A stretch of DNA of 10,053 nucleotides from JANPEZ01 sp031423155. Lineage in GTDB: Bacteria > Actinomycetota > UBA4738 > HRBIN12. Shown here piece by piece: positions 6,372 to 10,053 of this stretch. The position numbers and the translations under genes were made by a program. The stretch spans positions 1-10,053 of the forward strand of contig JANPEZ010000077.1 in assembly GCA_031423155.1 (NCBI GenBank). The letters are read 5' to 3'. The notes beneath the pieces are model-generated. The model did no database searches, was not told the DNA's origin, and worked only from the letters and a program-made list of their open reading frames with translations. The first letter of the stretch is position 1. The number at the start of each line of letters is the position of its first letter.

Positions 6372-7144
6372 GGCCTCAGCGATGCCGGCAGGTCGGCCAC
6401 GGAATCGAGAACCACATCGGGGGCGGCGCGGCCTTCCAGATCGCCGGGCATGAACTTGCCGGTCTTCACAAGTACCCCGGTGAGGCCGATCGCCTGCGCA
6501 CCCAGGACATCGTTGTCTATGTCATCGCCCACCATCGCCGCGCGCTCGGCGGGCACTCCCAACATCTGAAGCGCCGCGTGGAAGAAGGCAGGCGCTGGCT
6601 TGCCGCAGATCGCGGCGGTGACACCGGCGGATTCCTCGAGCCCTGCGATGTAGGCGCCCCCGTCCAGTTCGAGCCCGGCGGAGGTCCTCCAATACATGTT
6701 GCGGTGCATACCGATTAGAGCGGCGCCCCCCATGAGCAGTCCGAAGATACGGTTCATGGTTCCGTAGGTGAAGTCGTCCGAAGCGCCACCGATCACGACT
6801 ACGTCGGCCGGCTCATCGCTCGCCGGATCGACCAGTGCGATGCCGTCAAAGTCCTGGCGCGCATCGCCGTCGGTCAGCAACAGGCAACGGGCTCCGGGGT
6901 GCCGCTCGCGGAGGTAGGTCGCCGTCGCGACGACCGCCGTGATGATCTCGGCCGGCTCGACGTCGAAACCGGCATCGCTGAGGGTCGAAGCCAGATCCGA
7001 CCGGGTATGCGTCGTCGTGTTCGTGATGAGCCTGAACGGGATGTCGTTGGTCCGCAGCCATCTCACGGTCTCGACCGCACCCGGTATCGGCTCCCATGAA
7101 ACGGCCAACACCCCGTCGATGTCGAGCAGCACTCCGTCCAACAT
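6368..7144 (-). CDS. HAD-superfamily class IIA phosphatase, LHPP/HDHD2-like
   Basis: A 258-residue haloacid-dehalogenase-type hydrolase. Motif I DIDGV (8-12) supplies the nucleophile Asp8 and acid/base Asp10; motif II is ITNTT (40-44) with Thr41; motif III is Lys182 in GKPAP; motif IV is GDDIDND (206-212), which binds Mg2+. The large cap between motifs II and III marks class IIA (NagD-like). The cap sequences GMHRNMYWRTSAGLELDGGAYIAGLE, and the VVIGGASDDFTYGTMN and KTGKFMPGD segments, resemble the LHPP/HDHD2 group (TIGR01458 type), whose members act on pyrophosphate or phospho-amino acids, though the physiological substrate is usually unknown. The start lies nine bases after the oxygenase gene's stop, with no strong ribosome binding site, and the end overlaps the methyltransferase start by four bases (ATGA). 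In this operon it might act on a phosphorylated or diphosphate isoprenoid intermediate; that is inference. Confidence 0.85.
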   Translation of the reverse strand: MLDGVLLDIDGVLAVSWEPIPGAVETVRWLRTNDIPFRLITNTTTHTRSDLASTLSDAGFDVEPAEIITAVVATATYLRERHPGARCLLLTDGDARQDFDGIALVDPASDEPADVVVIGGASDDFTYGTMNRIFGLLMGGAALIGMHRNMYWRTSAGLELDGGAYIAGLEESAGVTAAICGKPAPAFFHAALQMLGVPAERAAMVGDDIDNDVLGAQAIGLTGVLVKTGKFMPGDLEGRAAPDVVLDSVADLPASLRP

Positions 7145-7153
7145 GGCCCGAGT

Positions 7154-8092
7154 CTAGGAGTCGAGCCGGATGCCCGCGCGCCGGCGTGCCTCGGCGGTCG
7201 CGTTGCCGGGCTCCAGCCCCCGCTCGCTCATGCGCCACTCGTTGTAGGGGGCGAGGTAGCGGAACCTGGTCGGCAGCAGCGGCCTCGCTGCTCGGATCGC
7301 CGAGAACGTCGCTCGCATGGCCACGGCCTTGGTCGGCGACATGCCGATCCCGTACGCCTCCCTCAGCGCCGGAGGCAGCGTTCCGAAAGCGAGGCGCGAG
7401 ACGGGCCCGAGCACCGGCCTCCACTCCGCGTCCGCCGGAGGATGGAAGAACAGTTCCGCGACCTTTCGCGCCGAGTCCGTGACCAGCAAAGTGCCCCGGT
7501 CGTAGACGTCGTCGAGCCAGGCCCGCAGCGCCGGAACCGTGGGCGGTATCAGCGAACGGGGGATCTCGACCATCTCTGCCGCGAACATCTGCTCCTCGTG
7601 GAACCGCTGGCGTCCCGCGTCGTCGAGCTTTCCGACGGTGAGTTCCTCGAACAGCAGCGCGCTGTCGACCAGACAGGCGTGGACGTATAGAAGCAGTTCG
7701 GGATCGAGCGCGTCGAACGGCTCGCCCGTGACCGGATCGACGCCCTTGATCTTCGCGTGGACCTCGTTGATGCGATCGGCGGCCGCATGGGCCTCCGCCT
7801 TCGTCCCGAAGGTGATCGTGTATGTCAGGACCAGCGTGCGCTGCAGGCGTTTCCAAGGGTTCCGCTCGTAGAAGCCGGTCTCGCGGGCCCCCGCGATCAC
7901 GAGAGGGTGCGCGGCCTGCATCAGCACGGCGCGTGCCCCGCCGAACAGCACGGTCACCTCACGGTGAACCTGCCACGAAACGCTATCCGGCCCGAAGTAC
8001 CCGAGGTCCCGACTCACCCCTCCACTGTAGGAGCAGGCGGCGGTTCCGACTCGAGGAACTCCCGGCGCCGCAGCGAAGGGGTGCCGGTCCAT
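7154..8092 (-). CDS. MpaB/DUF2236-family putative haem-dependent oxygenase
   Basis: A 312-residue, mostly helical protein of the oxygenase MpaB family (DUF2236), related to mycophenolic-acid MpaB and to the latex-clearing protein Lcp, which are b-type haem oxygenases cleaving isoprenoid double bonds. Family signatures: LGYFGPDSVSWQVHRE (30-45), the GGARAVLMQAAHPLVIAGA block (51-69), RLQRTL ... TFGTKAEA (82-101), VHAKIKGV (111-118), and the LLLYVHACLVDSALL helix (133-147) with the conserved His138. These His residues may be haem ligands; that follows from the family. No signal peptide or membrane anchor is seen. It is first in the four-gene minus-strand operon. The ATG at 8092 has GGGAG six bases upstream and is the first in-frame start after a stop. 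Family similarity begins only near residue 27, and a GTG at 8017, six bases after TACAGT (TAnnnT), is a credible leaderless alternative. Confidence 0.82.
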   Translation of the reverse strand: MDRHPFAAAPGVPRVGTAACSYSGGVSRDLGYFGPDSVSWQVHREVTVLFGGARAVLMQAAHPLVIAGARETGFYERNPWKRLQRTLVLTYTITFGTKAEAHAAADRINEVHAKIKGVDPVTGEPFDALDPELLLYVHACLVDSALLFEELTVGKLDDAGRQRFHEEQMFAAEMVEIPRSLIPPTVPALRAWLDDVYDRGTLLVTDSARKVAELFFHPPADAEWRPVLGPVSRLAFGTLPPALREAYGIGMSPTKAVAMRATFSAIRAARPLLPTRFRYLAPYNEWRMSERGLEPGNATAEARRRAGIRLDS

Positions 8093-8098
8093 CTCATA

Positions 8099-8103
8099 CT
8101 CCC
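8099..8103 (-). promoter_or_regulatory. Ribosome binding site GGGAG for the oxygenase gene
   Basis: On the minus strand GGGAG lies six bases before the ATG at 8092. It is the main support for that start over the GTG at 8017. Confidence 0.45.
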
Positions 8104-8128
8104 GGGAACCTCAACCGGGGAGCTGCTC

Positions 8129-8157
8129 TCCCTGGGCCGAGATCTGGGTCCCAGGGA
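8129..8157. promoter_or_regulatory. 8-bp perfect inverted repeat upstream of the oxygenase operon
   Basis: TCCCTGGG (8129-8136) and CCCAGGGA (8150-8157) are exact reverse complements around a 13-base spacer. The repeat sits in the 126-base gap between the membrane-anchored protein gene and the oxygenase gene, both on the minus strand. It may be a terminator stem for the upstream gene (no T-tract follows) or an operator for the operon. The rest of the gap shows no RNA gene or clear -35/-10 pair. Confidence 0.4.
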
Positions 8158-8218
8158 CGTCTTCACCGCAGGTTGAACGTCAGGACGAACCGCGCGCTGG
8201 CGATGTCGATCCTCTCGA

Positions 8219-9223
8219 TCAGTCGAAGATCCGCTCGAGGGTGACCGTGATGGTTCCGTCGAATGTCGAGCGCGCGGCGTTCGGATCGCCCTTCGGGAGC
8301 CCCTCGATCCAGTCGGACATCTTCATCGTCGTCGAGGAGGTCATGCGCAGGAGCTCCTGGGTGCTCGAGTCGACGAAAACCTGCTGATCTATGTTGCCGC
8401 CCCAGGACTTCATCACGAACGCGGCTCCCGCAGGCATGCCGGACGAGACCCCTTGATCGGCAGCCAACTGATCGAGGTCCATGCGCACATCCCCCGCCGG
8501 CATGGCGATCGAGACGCTCAAGTGGTCGGCCTCGCGCCCTGAAAGTTCCTCCTGGCCGACGAACGTACCTTCGAGACGAGAGCCCTCGATGATTTCGGAA
8601 CCCGCCGATGCGCTCGTCATCGTGAGGGTCTCACTCCAGCTCTCGCCCACCGCAACGACCCTGGGCTCGAAGAGCGGGACGAACTGCCCTGGGCTCGGGA
8701 GACCGCTTCCCTCCGAGATGCCCGTAGGAACCCCCTCTCCGAACTGACTCGTGACCGTCCCGACCGGATCCAGGTGGACCGTGACGGTGAGCGGGGGGCG
8801 CAGCTCCCCGCTCCTTCCGTCCACCACGAGCGACTCGTCGGTGATCTTCATGACCGCGTCTACGCTGCCATCGGGATCTACGCGCACGATCCGAAACTGG
8901 AAGGTCTCCACGGCCTTGGCCGAGTGTGACTCGCTCGAACCGCCCTCGATCAACTCACCATCCGCCGTCGAGGTCAGCCGGAAGCAGTAGGTCCGCCCAG
9001 CTTCCCAGCGAGGACCGATCTTCTCGGTCGGAGCGGCGGATCCGGTGCCACGGCAAACGCCGCTTTCGGTCGAGCCTCCGACGAGAGCCACGGTCGTTCC
9101 GACGGCCGCCAGCGCGACCACGACGGCGAGCGGCAAGAAGAGGCGGCGCCGGCGGCGCGCAGGGGGGAACGGCTCGTCGAGGTCCGGTCGCGCGGGAACC
9201 TCCTGAGATCCGAACGTCGTCAT
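8219..9223 (-). CDS. Membrane-anchored extracytoplasmic protein, unknown function
   Basis: A 334-residue protein with a short cytoplasmic N-terminus, a basic patch RRRRR (23-27), one transmembrane helix (about 28-50), and a ~285-residue domain predicted outside the membrane. That domain has only two cysteines (57 and 80), a plausible disulfide, and is rich in beta-prone segments such as TFQFRIVRVDPDGSVDAVMKI and RPPLTVTVHLDPVGTVTSQ. It ends with a strand-like repeat of Ser/Thr (LLRMTSSTTMKMSDW) and TFDGTITVTLERIF. I recognise no catalytic motif or named domain. The frame is open upstream to an ATG at 9415, but the ATG at 9223 is chosen because AAGGTGG precedes it by seven bases, hydrophobic-anchor topology follows directly, and the upstream extension lies antiphase inside the helicase gene. 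The start overlaps the helicase stop as ATGA, so translation is probably coupled. Confidence 0.8.
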   Translation of the reverse strand: MTTFGSQEVPARPDLDEPFPPARRRRRLFLPLAVVVALAAVGTTVALVGGSTESGVCRGTGSAAPTEKIGPRWEAGRTYCFRLTSTADGELIEGGSSESHSAKAVETFQFRIVRVDPDGSVDAVMKITDESLVVDGRSGELRPPLTVTVHLDPVGTVTSQFGEGVPTGISEGSGLPSPGQFVPLFEPRVVAVGESWSETLTMTSASAGSEIIEGSRLEGTFVGQEELSGREADHLSVSIAMPAGDVRMDLDQLAADQGVSSGMPAGAAFVMKSWGGNIDQQVFVDSSTQELLRMTSSTTMKMSDWIEGLPKGDPNAARSTFDGTITVTLERIFD

Positions 9224-10053
9224 GGGGCCGCCACCTTCGCCCTTCCTCTCAGGTCCCTGGCTACCGTCTCTGTCGCCAGAACTATCAGATGGTTGGACGC
9301 ACGGGATCCTCCGACGTAGAGGTACTTCTCCACGTCTTCCTCGTGGCGGTCGCCGACCTCGGCCAGGATCACGACCGGACGTTCCAGTCCCTTGAAGGAG
9401 TGGACCGTCGACCAAAGGACCGTGTCCGGCTCGACGACATCGGAGAGTCTGAAGCGGCCGAACGTCCCGCGCGCCCAGAGTTTGCTCTTCGTCTTGCCGG
9501 CGGGGGTGAGGACAGCGATTTCCTCCAGCCCGAGGCCCTCCTCCTCCACGAGATTGAGCAATACGATCTCCAGGAGCTTGGCCAAGTCCTCATCCGTCTC
9601 GTAGCCGAGGAGCTCGACCGGCCGGCCCTCCGGTCCCTTGCCCTGCGACTTGGGATCGGCGTCGTAGAAGACCGAGACGAACTCGTGGATCGCCTTGGTG
9701 TTGCGAAGGTTGGCCGGAAGGGGCGGAAGGACGTCCTCGTCGGCGACCGGAAGCCGGCCGCCTTCATACAGGTTCTGACCCTCGTCGGCGAACAGGTACA
9801 GGGTGCCCGCGTCCGGTTCTCGGTGCAGCGCAAGCAATGCGGGCCACCACCATTCCCGGAAGTCCTGCGCCTCGTCGACCACGATCGCCTCATATCGAGG
9901 ACCGAGCACCGCGGCGGCGCTCTCCAGAAGCTCCGGAAGCGTGTGCATGAAGAAGGTCGAGTCATCCCCCTCGACGGGTTCGGGGATCGCGATGCCAGCC
10001 TCGCGTGCGACATCCAAACATAGACCGTGGAAGTGCGCGACGTCCAGGTTGGG
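9220..10053 (-). CDS. UvrD-like SF1 helicase/ATPase, C-terminal part (N-terminus off the window)
   Basis: The frame is open to the right edge, giving 277 residues of the C-terminal portion. It enters with AHFHGLCLDVAREAG, matching the T-F-H-x-L-C segment (motif Ib area) of UvrD-like proteins. It then shows Walker B VVDEAQDF (nt ~9880-9858), a motif-III-like FADEGQNLYEGG, a motif-IV-like ANLRNTKAIHEF, motif V STVHSFKGLERPVVIL and motif VI YLYVGGSRASNHLIVL. The short distance between motifs and the F-K-G-L-E variant of motif V are typical of the compact UvrD-like helicases that often carry an N-terminal NERD nuclease-related domain; whether one is present cannot be seen. Walker A must also lie upstream of this window. 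A TTG at 10017 is not the real start, because the helicase core continues before it. The stop overlaps the ATG of the membrane-anchored protein gene (ATGA). Confidence 0.85.
   Translation of the reverse strand, partial: PNLDVAHFHGLCLDVAREAGIAIPEPVEGDDSTFFMHTLPELLESAAAVLGPRYEAIVVDEAQDFREWWWPALLALHREPDAGTLYLFADEGQNLYEGGRLPVADEDVLPPLPANLRNTKAIHEFVSVFYDADPKSQGKGPEGRPVELLGYETDEDLAKLLEIVLLNLVEEEGLGLEEIAVLTPAGKTKSKLWARGTFGRFRLSDVVEPDTVLWSTVHSFKGLERPVVILAEVGDRHEEDVEKYLYVGGSRASNHLIVLATETVARDLRGRAKVAAP
9231..9237 (-). promoter_or_regulatory. Ribosome binding site AAGGTGG deciding the start at 9223
   Basis: On the minus strand AAGGTGG lies seven bases before the ATG at 9223, inside the last codons of the helicase gene. 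It supports this start over the in-frame ATG at 9415. Confidence 0.55.

Noticed and set aside
6846..7856. A 336-residue minus-strand frame spanning the oxygenase and phosphatase genes
   Set aside because: It reads both genes in the wrong frame, is dominated by Arg and Gly, and lacks the motifs that the correct frames show.
9224..9415. N-terminal extension of the membrane-anchored protein to the ATG at 9415
   Set aside because: The extension is charged, Gly/Arg-rich, and out of frame within the conserved motif V-VI region of the helicase gene; a good ribosome binding site precedes the ATG at 9223.
8926..10023. A 365-residue plus-strand frame opposite the partial helicase
   Set aside because: Arg-rich antisense shadow; the minus strand has clear SF1 helicase motifs across the same bases.

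Overview
The window looks like a chromosomal segment from a high-GC actinobacterium (Actinomycetota), probably an uncultured or environmental lineage. The basis is the strong G/C bias at third codon positions, a UvrD2-type helicase with a C-terminal HRDC domain, an MpaB/DUF2236 oxygenase-family protein, and TAnnnT -10-like hexamers placed so close to start codons that leaderless transcripts are likely. This is inference from gene content, not a taxonomic identification. No tRNA, rRNA, CRISPR array, insertion sequence or prophage gene was recognised.

Layout. (1) 1-2414 (or 2441), minus strand: most of a large secreted protein. A signal peptide and an unassigned ~270-residue N-terminal region are followed by at least five DUF11 (B_ant_repeat) modules; the C-terminus lies beyond the left edge. 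(2) 2442-2595: a 154-base intergenic stretch with a hairpin after the next gene and a short perfect inverted repeat. (3) 2596-2964, minus: a small four-helix membrane protein. (4) A 47-bp divergent promoter region. (5) 3012-4925, plus: a compact UvrD2-like SF1 helicase with an HRDC domain but no zinc-type cysteine cluster. It meets the next gene tail to tail, the two stop codons sharing one CTAG.

(6) 4922-8092, minus: a tight four-gene operon. In transcription order it encodes an MpaB/DUF2236 putative haem oxygenase, an LHPP/HDHD2-like HAD phosphatase, a UbiE/MenG-like methyltransferase and a polytopic membrane protein resembling a degenerate UbiA prenyltransferase. Gene junctions are a 9-nt gap, a 4-nt overlap and an 8-nt overlap. 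Methyltransferase plus UbiA-like protein suggests quinone or other isoprenoid-lipid chemistry; the oxygenase and phosphatase could serve the same pathway. This cluster is the best candidate for something undescribed. (7) 8093-8218: a 126-base intergenic region with an 8-bp perfect inverted repeat. (8) 8219-10053, minus: a membrane-anchored extracytoplasmic protein of unknown function, translationally coupled (ATGA) to an upstream UvrD-like helicase whose N-terminus runs off the right edge.

Almost all of the window is coding and no gap exceeds 300 bases. Long open frames antisense to these genes are compositional shadows.
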